A DNA stretch of 35,101 nt from an uncultured Oscillospiraceae bacterium (GTDB taxonomy: Bacteria > Bacillota > Clostridia > Oscillospirales > Oscillospiraceae): assembly GCA_947629975.1 (NCBI GenBank), contig CANRFU010000010.1, positions 1 to 35,101 of the forward strand. Direction: 5' to 3'. The translations under genes were made by a program, and so were the position numbers. Position 1 is the first letter of the stretch, and the number at the start of each line of letters is the position of its first letter. This document shows, piece by piece, positions 25,784 through 35,059 of this stretch. The notes below the pieces were generated by a model. The model had not been told where the DNA came from and did no database searches. It saw only the letters and a list, made by a program, of their open reading frames with translations.

Positions 25784-27064
25784 TCAGCCGTCCAGACCGG
25801 CTACCGCCACGCCCTCAATGGCCACCGCGAGGGGACCGCTGTAACGGGCAGAGGAGTACCGCTCCCGGGAGAAGGTCATATGCTTCTGGCACTCCAGGAT
25901 GCTGCCGTTCACCGAACCGCCGGTGACAGGGGTGACCGTCTCGCCGTCGTACAGGTAGGCCAGGCGGATCTCGCCGCCGAAGTGGCCGGAGAGGCTGTTC
26001 ATCTGGAAATCGGAGAAGGCGGCCACGTAGAGATGGGGCCGCCGCTTCAGATCCGCCAGGGGGACCGAGCCGGAAGGCACCTCTATGCGGCGGTACTGGC
26101 CGGTGGGCTCGATACCCAGATAGTGGGCGCAGCGGGCGCCGCCGTGGATGGCGCGCAGCACGCCGTCCTCCACGAGCGTGCGGTCCCTCAGCGGGATGCC
26201 CTCGCCGTCATAGGGCTCCGCGGCCTTGAGGATCACGGTGACCGCGTCGCCCTGGACGCCGTCCCCCTGGACGGAGCGGCCCACGGCGAAGTCGGAGTAT
26301 TTTTGATAGATCATGCCTGACGAGGACCGGTCAAGATAGTAGGAGAACAGCTCCCGCATATGCTCGTCGGAGAGGATCACCGTGTACGTGCCCGCCTTGG
26401 GGGGACGGGTGGCGGCGGCCCGATCCCTGGTCCGGGTGAGGGCCTTCTCCACATCGGCGCGCAGGGAGGCGGCGTCCGGCTCCAGGCAGCGGAATTGGTG
26501 ATAGGTCTCCACGTCGGCGGGAGAGGGGCACTGGACCACATACTCGCCGGACACCTCGCAGGTCTCCCAGCTCACATCCACGCCGCCGGAGCTGACGATC
26601 CGGTGGAGTTTCCGGGTGGAAAAGATCTCGGCGGAGTTGAGGAATACGTCGCCGCGGGTGTCGGCGGCGAACAGGGCGTCCGCCATGGTCTTGAGGTTCT
26701 CCTCCGGGCTCTTGCCCGCGAAGCCGCTCTTTGAGGGCAGAAAGTCCTCGCGCCTCCCCTCGTACAGCGGATACCAGGGGTTCCCGACGAAGGAGGCGGC
26801 GTGCCAGGCGGAGGACAGGGCCTCCTTCACCTCGTCCCCGGTCATGCCGGGATAGACAGGGGCGTCGCAGGCGCCCAGCAGTTTTTGGCCGTCCCGCCCG
26901 AAGGCGCGGTACACGCTCACCGTGTAGTCGGTGAGGACGGTGCGCCGGGTGAGGTCCAGCCGCTTTTTTACGAAGAAGGCCTCGGCGGACTGGCTCTCGG
27001 TCCGGGAGATCCGATAGGTATCGATGCCCAGATCGGCCAGAGCGTTCAAAATCAGTTCGATCAT
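25784..27064 (-). CDS. TldE/PmbA-like metallopeptidase partner subunit
   Basis: Start at MIELILNALADLGIDTYRISRTESQSAEAFFVKKRLDL; adjacent to tldD; no HExxxH motif visible. Confidence 0.75.
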   Translation of the reverse strand: MIELILNALADLGIDTYRISRTESQSAEAFFVKKRLDLTRRTVLTDYTVSVYRAFGRDGQKLLGACDAPVYPGMTGDEVKEALSSAWHAASFVGNPWYPLYEGRREDFLPSKSGFAGKSPEENLKTMADALFAADTRGDVFLNSAEIFSTRKLHRIVSSGGVDVSWETCEVSGEYVVQCPSPADVETYHQFRCLEPDAASLRADVEKALTRTRDRAAATRPPKAGTYTVILSDEHMRELFSYYLDRSSSGMIYQKYSDFAVGRSVQGDGVQGDAVTVILKAAEPYDGEGIPLRDRTLVEDGVLRAIHGGARCAHYLGIEPTGQYRRIEVPSGSVPLADLKRRPHLYVAAFSDFQMNSLSGHFGGEIRLAYLYDGETVTPVTGGSVNGSILECQKHMTFSRERYSSARYSGPLAVAIEGVAVAGLDG

Positions 27065-27077
27065 ACCGGTCCCCTCC

Positions 27078-28508
27078 TCAGCCCAGCCGGATGCGGGCCT
27101 TGATATACGGCCCGCCGTCGGAAACTTTGACCCACTCCTTGGCGCCCTTGCCGCAGAATCCGCCGCCGGAAAGCTCCACATCGGGGCTCATCATGGTGAT
27201 GGATTTCAACAGGTCGGGCACGTATCCGGTGAGGACGATGGGGGAGAAGATGCGGCCGGTCAGCCGGCCGTCCTTGATCTCCCGGGCGAAATTCACCATG
27301 CACTGGATGCCCCAGTTCTTGGGGTCCTCCATGCCGCTGGAGGGGTCTTCCAGCAGCAGGCCGTCTTTCACCGAGGCGATCATGTCCTCCACGGAATCGG
27401 CGCCGCCCTCAAACCAGGTGTTGGTCATGCGGGTGTAGGCCTTCCGGCGGTAGCTCTCCCGGCGGCCGTTTCCGGTGGGCTCGGTGCCCAGGGCCACGGC
27501 GGACTGGTAATCGCTGATGCCGGTTTTGAGCACGCCCTTGTCGATGACGACGGTGTCGTGGGCCATGACGCCCTCGTCGTCAAAGAAATAGGTGCCGGTC
27601 TGGGGGGCGGAGCAGGCCCCGTCGTGCATGGTCACCAGGGGGGAGGCCACATACCGGCCGATGAACTGCCTGGCCTGCGCCCGGTCCTTGACGAACATAT
27701 CCATCTCCACGCCGTGGCCGAAGGCCTCGTGGACGATCATGCCGGTGACCTCGGGGGTGCAGACGCACTCGTACTCGCCGGGGACTATGGGGACGCTGTC
27801 CAGCAGTTCGATGGTGGTGGCGGCGATCTTCTCCACGCCGCTCTCCAGCCGGTCCAGCAGTTCCATGCCGCCCAGGCAGGAGATGGACTTGTAGCTGTTT
27901 TTCAGCTCCTGCCCCTTCCGCGCGATCACAGTGGCGCCCCCGGTGGTCCACATCACGTCCTGCTGCAGGTCCTTTCCGGGGGAGAGGAACAGTTTGGAGG
28001 TGCGGTTCCACTCCGCCCGGACCGCGCAGTCCAGCACCTTATCGCTGTAAGCCAGGCCCCGCTCCTTGATGGCGTTCAGCCGGGCCAGGATCACGTCGTC
28101 CCCCAGCTCATCCGGGTCCACCTCATAGTCCGTGCTGCCGGAGAAGACGGCCTTTTCCTCCGCCGGGGCGGTGTAGACGCCGGCGGTCACGCCCTCGGGC
28201 AGGGCGATCTCCGCCATGGCGGCGGCCCGGCCGATCTGCTCCAGGATGCCGGGCAGCAGTTCCTCCGAGATCTGGTTGAAGGAGTGCTCCGACCAGTGCC
28301 CGCCGTCGAAGACCTTTACCACGAAGCCCCGGCCGGAGAATATGCCGCCGTCGGCGAGAGAGGTGGTGACGCGGTTCACCCGGTAGGACTTCTCCCGGAT
28401 GTCGGACGCCAGGATGGAGGCGTAGGGATACCGCTCCAGCAGGGCGGCCAGCAGCTTTTGGAACAGGGGTTTGTTTGCCCGCAGATACGGGCTGTCCTTG
28501 ACTTTCAT
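27078..28508 (-). CDS. tldD: TldD-like metallopeptidase
   Basis: Start at MKVKDSPYLRANKPLFQKLLAALLERYPYASILASD; GMIVHEAFGHGVEMD contains HExxxH. Confidence 0.88.
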   Translation of the reverse strand: MKVKDSPYLRANKPLFQKLLAALLERYPYASILASDIREKSYRVNRVTTSLADGGIFSGRGFVVKVFDGGHWSEHSFNQISEELLPGILEQIGRAAAMAEIALPEGVTAGVYTAPAEEKAVFSGSTDYEVDPDELGDDVILARLNAIKERGLAYSDKVLDCAVRAEWNRTSKLFLSPGKDLQQDVMWTTGGATVIARKGQELKNSYKSISCLGGMELLDRLESGVEKIAATTIELLDSVPIVPGEYECVCTPEVTGMIVHEAFGHGVEMDMFVKDRAQARQFIGRYVASPLVTMHDGACSAPQTGTYFFDDEGVMAHDTVVIDKGVLKTGISDYQSAVALGTEPTGNGRRESYRRKAYTRMTNTWFEGGADSVEDMIASVKDGLLLEDPSSGMEDPKNWGIQCMVNFAREIKDGRLTGRIFSPIVLTGYVPDLLKSITMMSPDVELSGGGFCGKGAKEWVKVSDGGPYIKARIRLG

Positions 28509-28630
28509 ACGGGACCTCCTGAAAGTGATTCTCACAGCGACTATGATATTCTTTCCGCCGCCGGTTGTCAAGCGGGGACAGAAAGCGGGGCGCCGGTTTC
28601 CCGGCGCCCCGCGGAGGGGTCCTCTGAGTC

Positions 28631-30286
28631 TTAATCGTCCCAGTCGCACTCGTGGTCCAGCACGGCGCCGGTGGCCCCGTCGATGGTGTACTCGTACTCG
28701 TAGCCGTTGCACTTGAACTCGATCTCGTACTCGATGCGGCCGTGCTCGTACTCCCGCTCACACTTCATCCGGCTGACCTGGCTGGCCGTCAGGCCCGCGT
28801 GGGTCAAAGCCGCCGCCTTGGCCCGGTCCGCGCCGATGTCGCCGGTGCCGGCGGTGGGGGCCTGAGTGGCGGGCGCGGGGGTGTTCTGCGGAGCAGGGGT
28901 GCTTTGCGGGACGGGGTTGCTCTGCCCCCGGACGGGCTCGGTCTCATACTTGAGGATGGAGCCGTCAGCGGCCAGAACGGTGTACTCGTACTCGGTATTG
29001 TTATAGATGAACTCCAGCTCATACTCCAGCCGGCCGTCGTCGTAGTCCCGCTCCACCTTGACCCAGGTGACCTGGCTGGCCGACAGCCCCGCGTGGGTCA
29101 GCGCGGCGTTCTTGGCGGCGTCCACGCCGATGTCGGTGACGGCGGGCGTCTGAGGCCTGGGGGTCGCCTGGGGCGCGGGGGTGGTCTGCGGGGCGGGGGT
29201 GGTCTGAGGTGCGGGGGTGCTCTGCGGGGCAGGGGTAGTCTGAGGCGCGGGGGTCGTCTGCGGGGCGGGAGACTGGGTGTTGTGGTGACCGCCGGCAGCA
29301 GAGGGAAGGCCGCTGGTCCGGAGGATCTCGCCGGTAAAGGCGTCCACGATGCAATCGAAGGTATCGGAGCTGTGGTGCCCGCCCAGTTCCACCTCATAGT
29401 GAGGCGTGGGGTCGTCCAGTTCAGGATCCACCTCCACGGTGACGCAGTCTACGGACAAGGTCCCGGCGTAGGTCTCCGCGGCGATGCGGGCCGCCTCCCT
29501 GCCGATGGGCATGGCGGGGGCGCCGATCAGGATCAGGTCCCGCAGCTCCTCCACGCTGAGGGCGGCCAGCTCCTCAAAGTCCAGGGAGGGATTCAGGTCC
29601 AGGACCTGGTTCACCAGGGCGGCCTTGCCGGTGGACACGCCGTACTGCTGGGCCTGGGCGTCCAGAGCGGCGTCGGTGGGCAGGTTCTGGCTCAGCACCC
29701 CGGCCTGGCTGGCGGCGCTTTGCAGCACCCCGTCCACCGTGGCGGTGAGCTGGGCCTGGAGCCGGGCGGCCCGGTCGGCGTTGCTGTCCTCCACCGAGAT
29801 GAGGATGGCGGAGGAGATGTCGTTCAGGTAGCCGTGGCGGACCAGGGCCCCCACGATGGCGTTCACCGCCACGTCCAGCTTGGAGCCCTCCAGGTCCCGG
29901 CCGTTGTCCATCTCCGCCATGATGACGGCGCCGTCCGCGTTGACGCCCCGGCAGGACAGCACCCGCTCGTTCTGGTTCACTTTCAGCTCGATGCTGGGGT
30001 TCACGTCCAGCGAGATCACGCTGGCCACGGCCCGGTTGCTCTGATACCACATGCCGCCGGCGGCCCCGCCGGCCACCAGGACCAGCGCGAGACAGGCGGC
30101 GGCCAGGCCCATCCACCAGCGGAACCTTTTGGCGGGTTTCTGGGTATTGACAGTTTGATTGTTCTGTTCCAGCATGATCACATTTCCTCTCCTTTCCCCA
30201 CAGCGGGACAGGACCCCCTCCAGATCGTCGGGGGCGGCGTGTTCCAGTGCTTTGGCCAGCATCTCTTCCAGCTCCCGATCGGTCAT
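28631..30286 (-). CDS. RsgI-like membrane anti-sigma factor with C-terminal PepSY repeats
   Basis: Single TM (WWMGLAAACLALVLVAGGAAGG), then VASVISLDVNPSIELKVNQNERVLSC (RsgI-like); TPAPQ linker; repeated GVDAAKNAALTHAGLSASQVTWVKVERDYDDGRLEYELEF units. Confidence 0.8.
   Translation of the reverse strand: MTDRELEEMLAKALEHAAPDDLEGVLSRCGERRGNVIMLEQNNQTVNTQKPAKRFRWWMGLAAACLALVLVAGGAAGGMWYQSNRAVASVISLDVNPSIELKVNQNERVLSCRGVNADGAVIMAEMDNGRDLEGSKLDVAVNAIVGALVRHGYLNDISSAILISVEDSNADRAARLQAQLTATVDGVLQSAASQAGVLSQNLPTDAALDAQAQQYGVSTGKAALVNQVLDLNPSLDFEELAALSVEELRDLILIGAPAMPIGREAARIAAETYAGTLSVDCVTVEVDPELDDPTPHYEVELGGHHSSDTFDCIVDAFTGEILRTSGLPSAAGGHHNTQSPAPQTTPAPQTTPAPQSTPAPQTTPAPQTTPAPQATPRPQTPAVTDIGVDAAKNAALTHAGLSASQVTWVKVERDYDDGRLEYELEFIYNNTEYEYTVLAADGSILKYETEPVRGQSNPVPQSTPAPQNTPAPATQAPTAGTGDIGADRAKAAALTHAGLTASQVSRMKCEREYEHGRIEYEIEFKCNGYEYEYTIDGATGAVLDHECDWDD
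29148..29274. repeat. 18-bp-unit tandem repeat encoding (T/S)TPAPQ linker
   Basis: Protein QSPAPQTTPAPQTTPAPQSTPAPQTTPAPQTTPAPQATPRPQTP; approximate bounds. Confidence 0.8.
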
Positions 30287-30861
30287 GCGCGGTCATCTCC
30301 TTCCAGTTGGGTTCTCAGTTTTTCCAATGCTCTGCGGTACTTGGACAGCACCGTGGACAGGGGCAGCTCCAGCAGGGCGGCGATCTCCCGGTGCTTCAGC
30401 CCGGAGGAGGCGTGGAGCAGCACGATCTGCCGCTCCTGGGCGGACAGCGTTTCCAGGGCGTCCTGGAGGACCGCCTTGTCCTCCGGCGTGACGTTCGGGG
30501 CCTGGGCCGGGAGGGCGTTCCACTCGTCCTCGGTGAGCTCCCCGAAGCGGGCGGACTGCCGTAGCTTCATCCGGGCCAGATTCCGTGTCACGGTGAGCAT
30601 CCAGGCCATGGGCGAGCCCTGGCTCTGATAGGAGCCCGCCTTCTGCCACACGGTCACAAAGGCGTCCTGGGCGACGTCCTGGGCGTCGTGGGAGTTTTTC
30701 AGCACGGACAGCGCCATGGCGTACACCGCGCCCCGGGTCAGGCGATAGAACTGCCCCAGGGCGTCCCTGTCGCCCCGGGCGACGGCGGCCAGCAGCCGGT
30801 CCAGCAGTTCCCGGTCGGGTCCCTGTTCCCGCTCCGCCGTGTCAACGGCCGTTATCAGCAT
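30283..30861 (-). CDS. ECF-type RNA polymerase sigma factor
   Basis: 192 aa; sigma region 2 (HDAQDVAQDAFVTVWQKAGSY) and region 4 (LSAQERQIVLLHASSGLKHREIAALLELPLSTVLSKYRRALEKL); 4-bp overlap with anti-sigma gene. Confidence 0.93.
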   Translation of the reverse strand: MLITAVDTAEREQGPDRELLDRLLAAVARGDRDALGQFYRLTRGAVYAMALSVLKNSHDAQDVAQDAFVTVWQKAGSYQSQGSPMAWMLTVTRNLARMKLRQSARFGELTEDEWNALPAQAPNVTPEDKAVLQDALETLSAQERQIVLLHASSGLKHREIAALLELPLSTVLSKYRRALEKLRTQLEGDDRA

Positions 30862-31032
30862 CCCACTGTCACCTCCTGTTCGCCTAAGGAATGCATGGGG
30901 AGAGGATTTTATTGCACGGAGAGGAAAAATTTTTCAAATTTTTTCGCACCCTCATTATAGTCGCCTTCCCCGTGAAATGCAAGATGCGGCCCGCCCGCAG
31001 GAAAATATTTGAACAGATTTAGAGAAAAGGTG

Positions 31033-31061
31033 TTGTATTCAACGGTTTTTTTTGGTACACT
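31033..31061 (+). promoter_or_regulatory. promoter candidate for the M16 peptidase gene
   Basis: TTGTAT-17-TACACT; spacer contains T8. Confidence 0.5.
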
Positions 31062-31116
31062 GAATACCGATGATAAAACTTGGCCGCGCCCGCGGCCGGA
31101 AGGACTGAATACGCTT

Positions 31117-34017
31117 ATGAATCTGCAAACAGGGGCCAAATTCCACGGCTTCACCGTGAAGTACAGCCAGGAGCTGCCCGAGATCAAGGGCACCCTCTAC
31201 CGCATGGAGTACGACAAAAACGGCGCCGATCTGGTCTGGCTGGACCGGGCGGACGACAACAAGACCTTCTGCATCGCCTTCAAGACCATCCCCCAGGACG
31301 ACACCGGCGTGTTCCACATCCTGGAGCACTCGGTGCTGAACGGCTCGGAGAAGTACCCGGTGAAGGAGCCCTTCGTGGAGCTGCTGAAAAGCTCCCTCCA
31401 GACCTTCCTCAACGCTATGACCTATCCGGACAAGACGGTGTACCCGGTGTGCTCCCGGAACGACCAGGATTTCCTCAACCTGATGGACGTGTACCTGGAC
31501 GCGGTGCTCCACCCTCTCGCGGCCACCGACCCCCACGGCTACCGGCAGGAGGGCTGGCACTACGAGCTGGACGGCCCCGACGGGGAACTGACCTGCAACG
31601 GCGTGGTGTACAATGAGATGAAGGGGGCCTACGCCGACCCGGAGACCCTGGTGGGGGCGGGCCTCTACCGCCTGTTGTTCCCGGACAACTGCTACGGCTA
31701 CGAGTCCGGCGGGCACCCCGACCACGTGCCCGAACTGACTTATGAGAACTACCTGGCCAGCTATCACCGGTTCTACCACCCCTCCAACTCCCGCATCTTC
31801 CTGGACGGGGAGATGGATCTGGACGCGGTGCTGGGCAAGCTGGATGACTTTTTGAAAGAGTTCGACCGCATCGACCCCGACGCGGACATCCCCGTGCAGG
31901 CCCCGGTGGCCCCGGCGGAGCGCACCGAGTTCTACGAGATCGGCCCCGACGAGGACGATGCGGAGAAGGTGCTGCTGTCCGCCGGCTGGGTGTTCGGAGA
32001 CTGGTCCGAGCGGGAGAAGGTCTACGCCGTGGACGTGCTGGCCGACGCCCTCTGCGGCTCCAACGAGGCCCCGCTGAAGAAGGCCCTGCTGGAGAGCGGC
32101 CTCTGCCAGGACGTGTCCATGAGCGTGGCCAGCGGCATCCAGCAGAACGTGGTGGATCTGCTGGTGCGCAACACCACGCTGGAAAAGAAGGACCAGGTGT
32201 GGGAGACGGTCCGCCGGGTGCTGGAGGAGCAGGCCGGCGGCCTGGACCATGAGCGGCTCCACGCCCTGCTGAACCGGCAGGAGTTCTCCGTCCGGGAAAA
32301 AGACTTCGGCACCGCCCCCAGGGGGCTCATCTACGGTCTCAACGCTCTGGACACCTGGCTCTACGGCGGCGACCCCGCCCTGCCCCTCCGGGACGGGGAG
32401 TTGTTCGCCTCCCTCCGGGAGAAGATGGACCAGGGCTGGTTCGAGACTTTCCTCCGGCAGGTATTTCTGGACAACCCCCACCAGGCGCGGCTGTGCCTGG
32501 TCCCCTCCAAAACCGTGGGGGAGGAGAAGCGCGAGGCCGAGCGGGCCCGCCTGGCGGCGGTCAAGGCCGGCTGGTCCGAGGCCGAGATCGACAAGGTCCT
32601 GGACGACTTCAAGGCCCTCCGGGCCCGGCAGGAGCGGCCCGACAGCCCCGAGGAGCTGGCCACCCTGCCCAAGCTGGCGCTAAGCGACATCCCCGCCGCG
32701 TGCAGGCCCCTGCCCCACTGGGTGGGGGAGCTGGAGGGCCGCCCCCTCCTCCATCAGGACGTGGACGCCGACGGCATCCTCTATCTGGATCTGCATTTCG
32801 ACGTGTCCGACCTGCCCCTGGACGAGCTGACCAGGCTGCCCCTGCTGGGGACCCTGCTGGGCCAGCTGGCCACCGAAAGGTACGGCGTCCTGGAGCTGCA
32901 GAGCCGCATCGAGAGCGGTCTGGGCCGGTTCGCCGTGGCCACCGCCAACTACGCGAAGATGGGCCAGACCGGGACCACCACGCCCCTGGTCACCGTCAGC
33001 GCCGCCCTGCTGGATCACCGCAAGGGGGACGCCCGGGAGCTGATCGCGGAGGTGCTGCACCACACGAAGTTCGACCCCGCCCAGGTGTACAATCTGCTCC
33101 GCCAGCAGCGGATCGGCCGGGAGCAGGCGGTGCTGGGCCGGGGCGATATGTTCGCCGCCCTCCACGGCTCCGCCGCCTGGTCCGCCAAGGGCGCGGTGGA
33201 CGACGCTCTGAGCGGCGTTGCCCAGCTCCGCTGGCTGCAAAAGGCGGAAAAGGAGTTTGAGACGGACGGCGCCGCCCTGTGCGGGGAGCTTGCCGCCCTG
33301 TGCGAAAAGCTGTTCGTGAAGGAGCGGGTCACCGTCGGCCTCACCGGGCGGATGGACAAGGACTGGCTGAAGGATGTGCTGTCCGACCTGCCCGCCGGAA
33401 CGATGGGCGAGCCGGCCGTCTATCTGCCCCGGGGAGATCAGGCGGAGGGCTACTCCATCTCCGCGGACATCGGCTTTGCCGCCCGGTGCGGCAGCCTCAC
33501 CGCTCTGGGGGAGCGGCCCACCGGCACCGCGCTGGTGGCCGCCCAATTGATCTCCCTGGACTACCTGTGGAACGAGGTCCGGGTGAAGGGCGGGGCCTAC
33601 GGCACCGGCCTCCGGGTGCGGGACGACGGCGATGTGCTCTTCACCTCTTTCCGGGACCCCCGGTGCGGCCAGTCCCTGAAGACCTTCACCGGCGCGGGGG
33701 CCGCTCTGCGGACCTTCTGCGACGGCGGCGAGGCCCCGGACAAGTATATCATCAGCACCATCAGCGGCCTGGAGCCGGTGGTCACCCCCCGGATGGAGGG
33801 GGTGCGGGCCGCCGCCATGTACTTTACCGGCAAGACCCAGGCCGACCGCCAGCGCCAGCGGGACGAGGTGCTGGGCACGACCCGGGAGGGCCTCCGGGCC
33901 TTCAGCGGGATTCTGGACAGGGTCTGCGAGTCCGCCTCCATCTGCGTGGTGGGCGGCCAGGCGGCTCTGGACGGCTGCGGCGATCAGCTGGACAGCCGGG
34001 AACCCCTCCAGGCGTGA
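31117..34017 (+). CDS. M16C-family (presequence-protease-like) zinc metallopeptidase
   Basis: Start at MNLQTGAKFHGF after ggaagga; DDTGVFHILEHSVLNGSEKYPVKEPF (HxxEH) and FLNAMTYPDKTVYPVCSRN. Confidence 0.92.
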   Translation: MNLQTGAKFHGFTVKYSQELPEIKGTLYRMEYDKNGADLVWLDRADDNKTFCIAFKTIPQDDTGVFHILEHSVLNGSEKYPVKEPFVELLKSSLQTFLNAMTYPDKTVYPVCSRNDQDFLNLMDVYLDAVLHPLAATDPHGYRQEGWHYELDGPDGELTCNGVVYNEMKGAYADPETLVGAGLYRLLFPDNCYGYESGGHPDHVPELTYENYLASYHRFYHPSNSRIFLDGEMDLDAVLGKLDDFLKEFDRIDPDADIPVQAPVAPAERTEFYEIGPDEDDAEKVLLSAGWVFGDWSEREKVYAVDVLADALCGSNEAPLKKALLESGLCQDVSMSVASGIQQNVVDLLVRNTTLEKKDQVWETVRRVLEEQAGGLDHERLHALLNRQEFSVREKDFGTAPRGLIYGLNALDTWLYGGDPALPLRDGELFASLREKMDQGWFETFLRQVFLDNPHQARLCLVPSKTVGEEKREAERARLAAVKAGWSEAEIDKVLDDFKALRARQERPDSPEELATLPKLALSDIPAACRPLPHWVGELEGRPLLHQDVDADGILYLDLHFDVSDLPLDELTRLPLLGTLLGQLATERYGVLELQSRIESGLGRFAVATANYAKMGQTGTTTPLVTVSAALLDHRKGDARELIAEVLHHTKFDPAQVYNLLRQQRIGREQAVLGRGDMFAALHGSAAWSAKGAVDDALSGVAQLRWLQKAEKEFETDGAALCGELAALCEKLFVKERVTVGLTGRMDKDWLKDVLSDLPAGTMGEPAVYLPRGDQAEGYSISADIGFAARCGSLTALGERPTGTALVAAQLISLDYLWNEVRVKGGAYGTGLRVRDDGDVLFTSFRDPRCGQSLKTFTGAGAALRTFCDGGEAPDKYIISTISGLEPVVTPRMEGVRAAAMYFTGKTQADRQRQRDEVLGTTREGLRAFSGILDRVCESASICVVGGQAALDGCGDQLDSREPLQA

Positions 34018-34071
34018 CGCCGTTTTATTCAGCGGTAATTGCAAACACTCGGAGTATTGCGGGGTGAGGCT

Positions 34072-34446
34072 ATGAATATCCATGAATCTGCGGAAAACTA
34101 CCTGGAGGCCATCCTGGCCCTGGGGGAGAAGGGGCCGGTGCGCTCCATCGACGTGGCCCAGTACCTGAATTTCTCCAAGCCCAGCGTCAGCCGGGCCATG
34201 AGTCTGCTGCGGGAAAACGGCTATGTGATCATGGATGCCGGCGGCTTTCTCACGCTCACCGACGCGGGGCTGGAGATCGCCGAGCGCATCTATGAGCGGC
34301 ACCTGCTCATCACCAAGTGGCTGGTCCACCTGGGCGTACCGGAGGATATCGCCGCCGAGGACGCCTGCAAGGTGGAGCACGATCTCAGCGTGGAGTCCTT
34401 CGAGGCGCTGCGGGGCCGCATCGCCCGGGATCTGGAGGACGGCTGA
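34072..34446 (+). CDS. DtxR/MntR-family metal-dependent transcriptional regulator
   Basis: MNIHESAENYLEAILALGEKGPVRSIDVAQYLNFSKPSVSRAMSLLRENGYV; ERHLLITKWLVHLGV...ACKVEHDLS metal-ligand-like residues. Confidence 0.88.
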   Translation: MNIHESAENYLEAILALGEKGPVRSIDVAQYLNFSKPSVSRAMSLLRENGYVIMDAGGFLTLTDAGLEIAERIYERHLLITKWLVHLGVPEDIAAEDACKVEHDLSVESFEALRGRIARDLEDG

Positions 34447-34552
34447 GGTTTTCAGAATCTTTCCGTTTCCCGTATTGAAATCTGCGGCCCGAAATGGTAA
34501 GATAGAATCAACAACGGGGGACCGCCCCGAAATCGACAAGGAGTGATCTCAT

Positions 34553-34978
34553 ATGGTCAGAGTCATCATGGGGCCCAAGGGCACCGGCAAATCCAAAACG
34601 ATGGTGGACCTCATCAATTCCGCCGTGGATAACGAGCACGGCTATGTTGTGGCGATCGCCCACAATTCCAAGCTGAACTTTAAGATCCATTACTCCATCC
34701 GGGTGGTGGACACCTCTGAATATAACATCCCCAACTATGACACCCTGAAGGGGTTCCTCTACGGCCTGTACGCCAGCAACTACGACATCACCCACGTGTT
34801 CATCGAGAGCCTGAACAAGCTGGTGCCCACCGACGGCAACAGCGACGTGGAGCCCTTCCTAGACTGGCTGGAGGGCTTCTCCCAGCAGAGCGGCATCAAG
34901 TACACCGTGTCCATCAGCGCGGACGCGTCCCTTGCCAGCGAGGGCGTGCGGAAGTACTTCTACGAGCCTGAGACCTGA
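34553..34978 (+). CDS. small P-loop NTPase-like hypothetical protein
   Basis: 141 aa; Walker A GPKGTGKS near the N-terminus; ITHVFIES is Walker-B-like. Confidence 0.6.
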   Translation: MVRVIMGPKGTGKSKTMVDLINSAVDNEHGYVVAIAHNSKLNFKIHYSIRVVDTSEYNIPNYDTLKGFLYGLYASNYDITHVFIESLNKLVPTDGNSDVEPFLDWLEGFSQQSGIKYTVSISADASLASEGVRKYFYEPET

Positions 34979-34990
34979 TCCGAAACAGAA

Positions 34991-35022
34991 AGAAGCCCCG
35001 GAGGAATCCCTCCGGGGCTTCT
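34991..35022 (+). terminator. rho-independent terminator
   Basis: agaagccccggagg-aatc-cctccggggcttct. Confidence 0.8.
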
Positions 35023-35036
35023 CATTGTCAAAAGAA

Positions 35037-35059
35037 AACCCCGCCATAGTGGCGGGGTT
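35037..35059. other. perfect hairpin, no clear T-tract
   Basis: aaccccgcca-tag-tggcggggtt. Confidence 0.6.

Noticed and set aside
25784-28508. RiPP/microcin maturation locus suggested by TldD/TldE
   Set aside because: No precursor peptide, modification enzyme or exporter seen beside tldD/tldE; the pair is widespread as housekeeping proteases.
30900-31010. AT-rich inverted repeat aaaaatttttcaaattttttc upstream of the ECF sigma gene as autoregulatory operator
   Set aside because: Mostly A/T homopolymer runs; low information content, and a sigma-A-like TTGCAT-17-TATAAT explains the promoter.
32680-34539. 619 aa minus-strand ORF over the M16 peptidase
   Set aside because: Antisense shadow of the strongly supported M16C protease.
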